Source: Acanthornis magna
Lineage: Eukaryota; Chordata; Aves; Passeriformes; Acanthizidae
Length of the DNA: 64,000 nt
NCBI GenBank assembly: GCA_036785705.1
Contig: JAWUZG010000299.1
Span: 930,001-994,000, forward strand
Reading direction: 5' to 3'
A model generated the notes under the pieces. It was not told where the DNA came from, searched no databases, and worked only from the letters and a program-made list of their open reading frames with translations. Below, in pieces: positions 47,063 to 56,424 of this stretch. The position numbers and the translations under genes are program-made. Numbering within the stretch: the first letter of the stretch is position 1; every line of letters starts with the position of its first letter.

Positions 47063-47697
47063 ACATCACCATCTTGGACAGTAATGTACATGTCATAGAT
47101 ACCAAACTGAAGGGGCCATTAGGGGATGGGCTGAGTGCTTTGCTATTGGGGCGGTCTTCTGCCAGCAAAATGGGTTTAGAGGTTCTTCCTGGGGTGATTG
47201 ATGCGGATTATGAAGGCATAATTAAGGTCATGGTTCATACCATCTCACCTCCTGTGTTTATTCCAAAAGGTTCAAAAATTTCTCAACTTGTGCCATTTAG
47301 ATGTTGTGTTCCACAAACAGGATGCTTACAGCACGGCGCAGGAGGATTTGGCTCCACAGGTCAACCCACTGTATTCTGGGCAATGTACATTACAAGGGGA
47401 AAGCCAGATGTCAAGGTAACCTTGTCCCACCCCGGAGGTAAGGTGATTACCCACCGGCTTACTGTTGACACAGGTGCTGATGTTACCATTATATCATGTA
47501 ACATCTGGCCGGCCGAATGGAGAACATCAGCGCCCGTGTTAGGTATAGCTGGGATCGGAGGAACCCAATCTACCAGGTTAAGTACGGAGGTGATTACCTT
47601 TGCATTTCCTGATGGGGTGGTTGCTTCCACTCGTCCCTATGTCATGCAGACCCCCAGTAATCTATTAGGCTTACTTGGCAGAGACCTTTTGTCCTAA
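46921..47697 (+). pseudogene. pro: Provirus B dUTPase-protease
   Basis: Open from the frameshift site to TAA at 47695. The first half is a dUTPase with GSAGVDLETAVDITI (near 47027), SSASKMGLEVLPGVIDADYE and PPVFIPKGSKISQLVPF, so motifs for substrate and metal binding are mostly there. The second half is a protease with VDTGADVTIIS (Asp at 47467), a flap-like GIGGTQ and LLGLLGRDLLS at the end. No stop breaks it, so it could in principle be translated by frameshifting. About 259 codons; this order matches provirus C. Confidence 0.9.
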
Positions 47698-49120
47698 CTA
47701 AAGACTACCATCATTACTCAGCCTTTTTAGGCGCGGCCACTGGAGAGCAGCCAATCCTGAAAATCTCCTGGACAACTGATAATCCCATTTGGATTCACCT
47801 TCCTTCACCTTCCATGATACCCGAAGGTTGGAATTTGCTAGTTATTGATTTAAAGGACTGTTTTTTCACTGTTCCTTTACATCCAGACGACACTGCTCGG
47901 TTTGCTTTTTCTGTTCCATCAATCAACAAAGCAGAACCAGCAAAGCGCTTTGAGTGGGTTGTCCGCCCACAGGGCATGAAGAATTCGCCTACCATGTGCC
48001 AGATTTATGTAGCATGGGCCCTGGAACCTGTCCGCAAAAGGTTATCCGGATGCATAGTCTATCATTACATGGACGATATTTTGATTGCAGGGAAACATTT
48101 AGACTATGATCGGACTTTACGTGAGGTGTCAGCCTGTTTAATTGAGAGAGGTTTGACAATTGCACCAGAAAAGGTGCAGAGATCTGCTCCATGGAGGTAT
48201 CTCGGATGGGAGATTGATCGTTCAACCATCCATCCGCAGAAAGTTAATATCACTACGAAAATTCAGACTGTTCATGATGTTCAGAAATTGGTTGGGGATT
48301 TGCAATGGATCAGAAAAGTTTGCAGAATTATGAATGCTGATATGGCATCATTATTCCAGCTATTGGGTACCTCTCATTACCCTAATGACAAGTGTGCATT
48401 GACACACGCACAAAGGAATTCCCTAGAAAAGATTTGCGATCAAGTTACTCACTCTTTCGCTGGCAGAGTGATAGAAAATCAGGGTATACGGCTCATGATA
48501 TTTAATTTAGAAACAGATGATGACTACCAAATTAAGCATCCCTTTGCATTAATTTACCAGTGGATCCCCGATTGCAAAAACCCACTTGTTACACTGGAAT
48601 GGGTCTTTCTGCCACTAAAACATTCAAAAACAATAACCACGCAATTGGAACTCTTCACCCAATTAATAATGAAGGGATGCCAGAGGATTATAGTGATTTC
48701 AGGAGCCGATCCCACAATCCTTCTGATTCCATTGACCACCTGGTATTTGGAATGGGGATTCAGACACTCTGAACCTTTCCAGATTTCCTTGGCAGGGTTT
48801 ATAGGACAAGTAACTAACAGATTTCCGCAGCACAAGCTGTTTTCTTTACTTCGCAACCAGAGGTTTGAAGCATGGCCCATTCGATCGGAGCGCCCTGTTC
48901 ATGGCCTCAAGGTTTTTACAGATGCAGGCAAACGCTCCCACAAAGCCGCCTGTACCTGGCAGGAGGGTCAGAAATGGAAACATCACATTATCTTAGCGAA
49001 CGATCAGGACTCTTTACAAACATTAGAACTTAAGGCGTAGTTTGGGTATTTCAAAATTGGCCACACAGTCCTATTAATATTGTGTCTGACTCCCTGTATG
49101 TGTTGGCTGTGTACAGCGGC
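47698..49120 (+). pseudogene. pol: Provirus B reverse transcriptase-RNase H, fingers deleted
   Basis: Frame open 47698-49040. A short N-terminus (ISWTTDNPIWI, about 47760-47800) is followed directly by the palm (MIPEGWNLLVIDLKDCFF, first Asp at 47847). From the GRD of the protease to this Asp is 170 bases, against 392 in provirus A, so about 74 codons of the fingers are missing and the enzyme must be dead. YMDD is at 48066-48077. Thumb and connection follow. RNase H starts near 48910 with FTDAGKRSHKA and has the Glu block LQTLELKA, then TAG at 49038. The next Asp block (IVSDSLYVLAVYS, 49079 on) is in another frame. Confidence 0.92.
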
Positions 49121-49131
49121 TCGAGACAGCG

Positions 49132-50184
49132 GTGTTGAGGGAAATTGCCAATGCTAATCTTTATTTTTGCTTTTTACAGCTACTGCAGTGTGTAAACCAG
49201 AGATCTGTTCCGTATTTTGTGATACATATTAGAAGTCACCTTAACCTGCCAGGACTGTCAGAGGGTAATGCCCGTGCCAACCAGCTAGTGATGCCCGCCT
49301 GGGCTATTCCACCCCCTGATGCCTTCGCTCAGGCCAGACAGTCGCATGCGCTATTACACCAGTCTGCTAAAATGTTAGCACGGCAATTTTCGATCCCACA
49401 TGCAGATGCATCAGGTATTGTGCGTTCGTGTCCAGACTGCCAGCATAGCATGACCGGCATTGGAGCCGGTGTAAACCCATGAGGCACGCAGGCATTACAA
49501 CTCTGGCAGATGGATGTCACACATGTTTCTGAATTTGGGCAGAAACGATATGTTCATGTGTGTATTGACACCTACTCTCACACCTTATGGGCGACCCCCT
49601 TAACGGGTGAAACTGCATGTCACATAGAGAAACATCTTTAAGCATGTTTTGCTGTTCTTGGGGTTCCCGTGGAAATCAAAACAGACAATGGCCCGGCGTA
49701 CACCTCCTTACGCTTTGCCCGTTTTTGCAACACTTGGGGCATCAAGCATGTTACTGGTGTTCCCCACAATCCCACTGGACAAGCCATTGTTGAACGCGTG
49801 AATCAAACCCTTAAGGGCATGCTGCAAAAAGAAAAAGGGGGAATGCTTGGGTGTTCCCCTGAGGAGCGAATAGCAAGAGCTCTTTTTGTCCTTAACTATT
49901 TGCTAACTACAGGTGACAGATCAGATCCACATATAAGCGTGCATCATGCCCAGGCTGCTGGTCCCTTAGGTACCCTGCCAGCAGAAATAAAATTATTGTA
50001 TAAGAACCCTGAAACTGGGTCATGGGAAGGTCCCGCTGTTGTCAAACTAACAGGTAGAGGATATATGTGTTTACCTACAGATCAAGGGACACACTGGGTA
50101 CCATCTAAGTGGATACGACCCTTCTTAGAGAAAGTTAATGCTGTGCCCAGACTTGGATCAGACTCGGTGATGTCTGTTTCTTGA
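49132..50184 (+). pseudogene. pol: Provirus B RNase H end and integrase, two stops
   Basis: One frame from 49132 to 50184 with TGA (49480-49482) and TAA (49639-49641) inside. Starts with the end of RNase H (VIHIRSHLNLPG, with His). Integrase zinc-binding part: HALLHQSAKM and CPDC, all HHCC ligands kept. Core: WQMDVTHV (first Asp), IKTDNGPAY (second Asp), and the Glu in GQAIVERVNQ, so the DDE triad is intact. The C-terminal domain ends WVPSKWIRPF. The first stop is probably a CGA arginine turned TGA, as provirus A has Arg there. Confidence 0.92.
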
Positions 50185-50812
50185 GCCGCTTGCTGAACAG
50201 CTAACCGTGAGACAACTAGAAGCGATCGCCGACCATACATTGGGACAGACTGGACTGATACTTGGAAGAGGGGTCCGTCTACACCATACAGAGGTGTTAC
50301 CAGTATTGCCAGATACCACCATTGACAGATTGCGAGACACCTGCACTAGGCACAGGGTTAGGTGTCTCCCGTGGGTGCTAGTCCAGTGTGGGAAGTGTAA
50401 AAGAGAAACATGGCGGGTTGTACAGTGTAGATCACAGTCTTGGCCACCAGAGCAGTCACTTACAATTTATCCTTTAACATTAGAATGTAATAGTTGTTTT
50501 AGTGTGCTTAATGCTTTAACTGTAGAGCGAGGGTTAGAGTTGTTTATTGGTAGAAGTAGTCATAGGCAGCCTGTTGCAGAGGACTTGAATTGAGAGCAGA
50601 GGAGGCTATGGGATTTTAATCAAGATTTAAGCTTAATAGAAACTATAGCGCAACGGTGTATATTATCACTACAATTTCAATTAGCTAGGGTAACGCTTGC
50701 TAGCGAAATTATTTTAGGTAGCTGTGTACTTAACACTGAGTGTGGGCGATATAATTTTGTTCCCAGACATTTGCACGTAGCAGCAGACCAGTGGGGTAGC
50801 ACAAAGAGGTAA
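50171..50812 (+). pseudogene. Provirus B accessory ORF between pol and env (zinc-ribbon-like), one stop
   Basis: I do not recognise this protein. The frame, open from TGA at 50168-50170 to TAA at 50810-50812, has one stop (TGA, 50591-50593) after 140 codons and overlaps the last 14 bases of pol in another frame. Two CXXC pairs, CGKC (50387-50398) and CNSC (50486-50497), lie 29 residues apart with another Cys between them (50426-50428), like a zinc ribbon. There are basic stretches (RLRDTCTRHRVR, CKRETWRVVQCR). No ATG occurs before the first CXXC pair; a spliced message with an upstream start is likely. Provirus A has only about 80 bases at this place. No signal peptide or membrane segment is visible. 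It may be a viral regulatory protein or a captured host fragment. Confidence 0.6.
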
Positions 50813-50870
50813 TGGGCGAGAGAGAGGAGACAGTGGAGAACTAAGAGGAGGTAAAAAATCCAGAATCACC

Positions 50871-52025
50871 ATGAGGGCCCTTCTGAGTGCCATAATGATA
50901 GGAGGGGTTCTTGGAATATGGGTACCCCCTCAACCGAAACAAAATATATGGGTCACGATGGCAAATCTGACAAACCAAACATCGATTTGCTTGGCATTAT
51001 CATTGCCAGGTAATCCCTTTTCTACATGCTTAGTAGGAGTGCCAGTAGATAACTGGCCCTGTCCCAGTCATACGCCTACCTGCAGTAACCGCAGTATCAG
51101 TGGCATGCTGAACAATTGGGACACATGGGCCCCTCATTTCCCGATTGCCTCTGGAGAACCCCAGGAGCTAGAATTGTTAGGCTCCGTAAAAGCGGATGCT
51201 TGTATATACTTTAACTGGACAAGTTCCCAGGGCAAAGGTGCAGGTTGCAACCTAGCAGCTATTAACGTCAACTCTAGCATGGCCATATATCACAATGGCA
51301 GCAACTGGTGCAATTACACTGCACCTAATAGATCAATATCTACTAATTCTCCACTAACTTTGCCCCAAGGGATCTTTTTTATATGTGGAGACCGAGCTTG
51401 GGCTGGAATACCGTCTTGTTTACAGGGTGGCCCTTGCACACTGGCACGATTAACGCTGCTCACCCCTAACACCTCTATGATCCTTAAAAAGGCCTGACAT
51501 GCCCGCCGCATGCGGTGATCTTCGCATGTATTTACAGAAGAATGTGACAGCAATGTCAAATATTGGTCACTGGCAGCAATAATAGCAGCTTTCCTTTTAG
51601 CCCCAGGTGTCGCCAGTGCAGGAGCCTTGGCTCAATTAAACAAGCTAGGGTGCTGGCTGACAAAGCAAATGAACACCACCTCACTTGCTCTCACTGGGTT
51701 GATGATAAGACATGCAACCCTGCAAAACTGGGCAGCCACTGGCTTTTTATTGCTAGCACATGGGCATGGATGAGAGGAATTTGAGGGCATGTGCTGTATG
51801 AATTTTTCAGATCACTCCAAATCCATTCATAAACAAATACTGGAGTTAAATGCCCTTACACAACAGTTGCAAGTGAGTGATGGGTTCGGATTAGAAGGAC
51901 TGTTCAAAGGCTGGGGAATCACTGGGTGGCTTAAAGATTTGTGTAAGACAGTGTTGTTATTGCTTTTAATAATAGTAACTTTTGGGATGTTGTTTTGCTG
52001 TACTTACAGTGCTTCTCTACACTGA
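50871..52025 (+). pseudogene. env: Provirus B env (alpharetrovirus-like), three stops
   Basis: ATG at 50871 with a good context gives signal peptide [17 protein letters not shown] and a surface subunit with about nine N-glycosylation sites (for example CSNRS, FNWTS, CNYT), ending near [19 protein letters not shown]. All in one frame, but TGA codons fall at 51495, 51516 and 51771. A short basic RRMR (51504-51515) just before the second stop is the likely cleavage site. TM: a hydrophobic fusion segment (LAAIIAAFLLAPGVAS), then TLQNWAATGFLLLAHGHG and, after the third TGA, EEFEGMCC, so the first Cys of a CX6CC motif is the stop. Membrane anchor VLLLLLIIVTFGMLFCC, end at 52023-52025. Confidence 0.9.
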
Positions 52026-52073
52026 TTCATAGAGCAATGGAAAAATGCATCAACCAGGCCTGGCTTGTGCAAA

Positions 52074-52089
52074 AACAAAAAGGGGGAAT
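52074..52089 (+). other. Provirus B polypurine tract
   Basis: AAAAAGGGGGAAT runs directly into the 3' LTR. Confidence 0.85.
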
Positions 52090-52488
52090 TGTTGAGGAGT
52101 TTTTACTAGAATCAGGGCATTGGGACATGCACAATTCAGCCTGTAACCTAGCTGAGTAAGATAAGGGAGAAGGCAGACATGTCCTTGAAGTGTAGCTGTG
52201 GGGAGTAACTGCCAGGCGTAGCAATTCTAAGAATGTAAATAGCAGAGTGTGAGAAACTGCAGGCTGTAAAACTTTAGCTAAACAAAGTAGCAGCAGCAGG
52301 GTTTGTGTGACAGGCTACCTTCACTTCGGTGATTTGCTTAGATGTTGTAAACAAGTAGTTAACAGCCAATGTATTGCTTGATTGTAGAGACGCAGAAAAA
52401 TGTATTTAAGCAGCTTTCTGATTTGTAATAAAGGGCTTCACCTGATCATATTGGTCTGCGTGTGATGACCCGTGCCTCTGCGGTGGCA
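52090..52488 (+). repeat. Provirus B 3' LTR
   Basis: 399 bases, TGTTGAGGAG to GCGGTGGCA; TATA-like TATTTAA at 52403-52409, AATAAA at 52427-52432. Confidence 0.95.
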
Positions 52489-52494
52489 GACAAC

Positions 52495-53510
52495 GACCTG
52501 ACCTCACCCAGAACGCTCACACCTGAGGTGCGCAATGCTCCGGCCAAAGCGCCGGAAGCATTGGTAAGTAAACAAGCACACAAATTCTATTCTAAATTGC
52601 CCTTTAAATTGGCTATCCTAGGAAAAATGCCCCACCTACATGGACTCATCCATCAGTGGGATGAGAAGCAGAAGGACCCCCTCCTCATCATCGAATGGGT
52701 CTTTCTTTCCAACCATCCCACCAAGACCATCAACAACGCCACAGGAACAAATGGCACAGGTAATTAGGAAAGCGAGGTCCCGTCTTGCTGTTCTAGCAGG
52801 ATGTGACTTTACATATATTCACCTTCCAATTACAATTGGCCCATTGGAGTACATCCTCCAAAACAATGCTGAACTCCAATACGCCTTGGATTCCTACACC
52901 GGACAGCTCTCTATTCATTACCCCAAACACCAAATTTTCAATTTGAAATGGAAACTCGCACAAAAATCGGTTCTGAGCAGGAAACCCCTCAAGGCCTTGA
53001 CACCTTTCACTGATTGCTCCAGCACATCAGGGAAATCTGTCATCACGTGGCAGGATCCTACCACACAGAAGTGGGAGTCTGATGTGGAAATAGTCAAAGG
53101 ATCCCCACAGGTGGCAGAGCTGGCAGCTGTCGTCAGGGCTTTTGACAGGTTCCAAGAACCATTCAATTTGGTTACAGATTCAGCTTATGTTGCCGGGGTA
53201 GTCTCCAGGGCTGAGGGCGCTTGGCTCTCAGAGTCCAGCAACCCTGCTGCTTTCGAAGCTGGTCCACCAGATTTCCCACCGAAAGCAGCCATTCTTTGTA
53301 ATGCATGTGAGGTCACATACTGACCTTCCAGGGTTTATCGAGGAAGGGAATAGAATGGCAGATGCGCTAGCTGCGCCGGTGCATGTGGCAAACCTGCCAG
53401 ACGTATTCCAACAGGCAAAGTTGAGCCACACACTGTTCCATCAAAACGTTCCCGCTCTCGTCAAAATGTTTAGTTTAAAAAAGGACCAAGCGAGGGCAAT
53501 AGTTGCAACC
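52495..53510 (+). pseudogene. pol: Provirus A connection-RNase H, frameshifted
   Basis: Provirus A pol resumes here. The connection domain is read in one frame to about 52740 (YSKLPFKLAILGKM, PLLIIEWVFLS), then in the next frame (52640-53323) IRKARSRLAVLAGCDFTYIH and RNase H with FTDCSSTSG (Asp), VAELAAVVRAF (Glu) and VTDSAYVAG (Asp). A further frameshift near 53250 moves the last His block (MHVRSHTDLPG, 53301 on) into a third frame, which is the integrase frame. The four catalytic positions are recognisable but not in one frame. Confidence 0.9.
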
Positions 53511-54407
53511 TGACCCAATTGCCAGTCCCTTCAGCTAACATCCATGGGTTCAGGTGTGAACCCAAGAGGATTTGGCAGCAGGGAATTGTGGCAGATTGAT
53601 GTGACCCATGTCCCAGAATTCGGCCACTTAAAATTCGTCCACGTGTGCGTTGACACCTTCTCCGGTGCCGTCTTTGCCTCAGCGCACTTGGGTGAGAAAG
53701 CCAAAGATGTTATTTCACATTTAATCCAGGCTTTCTCGATTCTGGGAATTCCTAGAGAGATTAAAACGGATAACAGCCCCACGTACATCTTGGAGGCCTT
53801 GAGGAAGTTTTTCCAGGAATGGGGCATTTCCCATGTCACCGGAATACCTCATTCCGCTACGGGTCAGGCCCTGGTGGAAAGCGCTCATCAATCGATCAAG
53901 AGGATGCTTCTTCAGCAAAAAGGGGGAGCAGAAGTGGAGTCCCCCGCTGTCCGGCTTGCGAGGGCTCTTTTTACTCTAAATTTCTTGAAGTGCTCAGAAA
54001 AAGAGACAGACCCCCCTGTGCATTGCCATTTTCATAATAGTACGCGAGCACGGCTGAAGGAGCATCCTCTGGTCCTCACCAAAGAGCCCGACTCCCTGAA
54101 AATCACTGGCCCCTACCCCCTACTCACCTGGGGAAGAGGGTATGGGTATGTTTCCACACCAGCGGGTCCTAAGTGGGTTCCTGGCAAATTCATCAAGCCT
54201 TTCCTCAAGGACCAGGCACAGGCTCATTACCAGACCACCAACAGCATTGCAGACACCAACTGGCACAGAAAGCGGAAGAAGAGAAAGTCCAGTGACCAGA
54301 AAGAAGACCATTCCACCAAGGAGGAAGACTCCAGCCAGGAGAACTCCAGTTCCGACGATGACAGAGCCGGTTTCCCACACTCCTTCCCTTGCCCCCCTTC
54401 TCCTTAA
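53385..54407 (+). pseudogene. pol: Provirus A integrase
   Basis: One frame through 54405-54407 with TGA at 53511-53513. Zinc-binding domain: HTLFHQN and then *PNC, so the stop replaces the first Cys of HHCC. Core: WQIDVTHVPE (Asp at 53598), IKTDNSPTY (Asp at 53769), and GQALVESAHQ (Glu at 53877), so the DDE triad is intact. DNA-binding end: GRGYGYVSTPAGPKWVPGK. Then a Lys/Ser/Asp-rich tail of about 60 residues (KKRKSSDQKEDHS), longer than in provirus B. Confidence 0.92.
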
Positions 54408-54482
54408 TTGTTTTCGCGCCCCTATCCTTTGCCCCAGCTATGTTGGTGGTTTTGAAATTAACTTTTACTGTTTGTTTTGCTT

Positions 54483-54484
54483 AG
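54483..54484 (+). promoter_or_regulatory. Probable env splice acceptor, provirus A
   Basis: TTTTACTGTTTGTTTTGCTT then AG, with the env ATG only four bases on (54488). A strong pyrimidine tract; the donor was not located. Confidence 0.6.
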
Positions 54485-54487
54485 AAG

Positions 54488-55927
54488 ATGCCTTCCCCCA
54501 TGATGGCAGACTGTTGGATATTGGGCTGCCTCCTGATGCTGCTAGTACCACCAACGGCCTCTTGGATCATGTCACAACCATGCAAGAACATGTGGGTCAC
54601 GCTTGCCCATGCTATGCACCAGAAGGAAATGTGCATGTCAACATCTGCAGTGGACGACCCACTGTCCACGAGCCTGATGGGGTTCCCTGTGGAACCTGCC
54701 GAATATCCACAGTCCCTGAGCGATGCCCTTCGAGAGGTAAACAGCAGAAGGCCAAGCAAACACTGTTTCTACCACAAGTCCAAGGTCTACTGCCGAAAAC
54801 TCCCAATTACCAACCCCTTTTTACTGTGGGGGGAATGGACTGATGGGCTGCCGAACCTGGGAGAAGAACCCCAGGAAATAGATTTATTGGATTCACAAAA
54901 GGCACCTTACTGCATGCATTTTGATCATAACCCTGCACCGCGTAATTCCCAAAACTTTCAATATGTGAAACAGACCAGGCTCGAATTAACGGCAGCCGCG
55001 TGGTGTAAGGAAGTTCCTCATACCCCGATTCCCTCCACAGTTAGTGAGTTCTACCCCAGGCCCCTGGCCCTTCCGAAGGGAGTTTTCTTAATCTGTGGGG
55101 ATCGCGCATGGCCGGGAATCCCATCTCAACTTGTAGGAGGCCCCTGCACCCTAGGGCACCTGACACTTGCCACCCCGAACATGACCCAAATTCCAATTTG
55201 GAGTAACTCTAAACGTTCTAAAAGAGGTGCAGGAAAATTGGATCCATATTGCGACACTTCAATTTATCATTGAGCCAAATCAAAAAGAATCACAGTGTCT
55301 ATTTTTCTGCCCTGGGTGGTAGCCGCGAAGTCACTCTAGGAATTGGGCCACCTTGAGTGCTGGGTGACGAAGCAAGCAGAACTCACTTCAAACGCCCTTA
55401 GTGACCTCCTATCAGAGGAGAAAGTGCCCAGGCAGGCCACGCTTGAAAACTGGGTGGCCATAGATTTCCTGTTGCTGGTGCATGGACATGGATGCCAGGA
55501 TTTCGAAGGCATGTGCTGCTTCAATTTGTCAGCCAAGTCAGAGAGCATCCACGCATCCTTGGGCAAGATGGACAAAGTCATCAAGTTCGAGACCAACGAG
55601 TGGCTTCAGCAAGCCCTTAATGACACTGTCCAAAAACTGACCCACACTGTTGGGGCCGTTGCCAAGATGTCAGGAGGGTGGCTTAAACAAATTTTCCATG
55701 GACTGGGACTGACCGAGTGGGGGGCGTCCCTGATTAGGGATGTTGGACTCGTTTTCCTTTTTCTATTTCTCTGTTTCCTTGCGTTTTTTATTATCAAATG
55801 TTTTGTACATCATCAAGTTTCATCATTAATTAGTAAAAACGGGGGAGGCGTGGAGGGTCCATCCCTTGTGGCAGCCGTTTCCCAGACCAGTTCCACCTCC
55901 GCAGAAGGAGGAGTCTCGCTGGGGTAG
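54488..55927 (+). pseudogene. env: Provirus A env (alpharetrovirus-like), two stops
   Basis: Signal peptide MADCWILGCLLMLLVPPTAS (from the second Met), then a surface subunit to about residue 240 with LPKGVFLICGDRAWPGIPSQ, matching the same block in provirus B. A basic SKRSKRGA (about 55206) is a likely furin site. TGA at 55271-55273 and TAG at 55337-55339 break the fusion peptide region. After them, in the same frame, TM: LENWVAIDFLLLVHGHGC and CX6CC intact (55493-55519), then NLSAKSESIHASLGK, and membrane anchor LVFLFLFLCFLAFFIIKCF. The frame runs on into the 3' LTR at 55849. Only about one N-glycosylation site is obvious in SU (PNMT), far fewer than in provirus B. Confidence 0.9.
55834..55848 (+). 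other. Provirus A polypurine tract
   Basis: AAAAACGGGGGAGG runs directly into the 3' LTR; one C interrupts it. Confidence 0.8.
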
Positions 55928-56418
55928 CACTCAGGGGCCTAAAACCCACCCCAGGGCTGGTAGGGAAGGCATGCCCAGGGCTCTGGATCCACCCCCTCTT
56001 CCAGAAGCTTCGGTTAAGTTTATTATGTTATTGGTTATTGTTCATTGTACCATCCCCCCCCCCCGTTTGTTCTGATTGGACCTCGGACCCTTGGTCCCTC
56101 CCCTCGTCTCCTCTCCTATTGGTTACCCTTCCCCCTTTATAACCAGCTGCCCCGGGGGCAGCCCTGGGATTCTCCTTCATCCTCCCTCCTGACTACCCAG
56201 CACCCTGACCCCATAATAAACAGAGACCACAAGGGAGACCCCCTCCTGCACCCTTAACCTTGTCTTGCCTCCTTCTTCACTGGCATCTCGCTCGTCTTCT
56301 CACCAGGAACAGCCCCACCTCAGCTGGAAACATCCCAGCAGTAGCCTGTGGGGGCCGGCAGCTCGTGTCCCAGGCGAGGACAGCAAAGGGCAGCCAGGCG
56401 GCTTCAAGAGTGACAACA
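55849..56418 (+). repeat. Provirus A 3' LTR
   Basis: 570 bases, CGTGGAGGGTCC (first T changed to C) to GTGACAACA; TATA TTTATAA 56136-56142, AATAAA 56215-56220. A 3-base indel near the end and about 14 substitutions against the 5' LTR. Confidence 0.95.
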
Positions 56419-56424
56419 GAGAGC

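Larger units (their letters stand above)
44390..52494 (+). mobile_element. Provirus B with 6-bp target duplication, nested in provirus A pol
   Basis: A complete second plus-strand provirus of 8093 bases (44396-52488) flanked by exact gacaac copies (44390-44395 and 52489-52494). Order: 5' LTR, tRNA-Trp-like PBS, gag, dUTPase-protease, pol, extra ORF, env, polypurine tract, 3' LTR. LTRs differ by about six or seven substitutions and a small indel over 399 bases by eye. It is a different family from A: LTRs, PBS and gag are unlike, and its Gag has two zinc-knuckle sites rather than one. The env is the part most like A. Reverse transcriptase has lost its fingers and every gene has at least one stop. 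Confidence 0.95.
39969..56424 (+). mobile_element. Provirus A with its 6-bp target duplication, containing provirus B
   Basis: A full-length plus-strand endogenous retrovirus. The six-mer gagagc lies immediately left (39969-39974) and right (56419-56424). Order: 5' LTR, PBS, leader, gag, pro, pol, env, polypurine tract, 3' LTR. Provirus B and one copy of its duplication occupy 44396-52494, leaving about 8.3 kb for A itself, a normal proviral length. The gag, protease and pol are betaretrovirus-like; the env is alpharetrovirus-like. LTRs differ at about 14 of 567 aligned bases by my count. Stops and frameshifts disable every gene. Confidence 0.95.

Noticed and set aside
51771..51773. TGA at a conserved Cys codon in provirus B env (and at 53511 in provirus A integrase) as selenocysteine recoding
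   Set aside because: Both proviruses carry many other stops and frameshifts; ordinary Cys-to-stop decay explains it.
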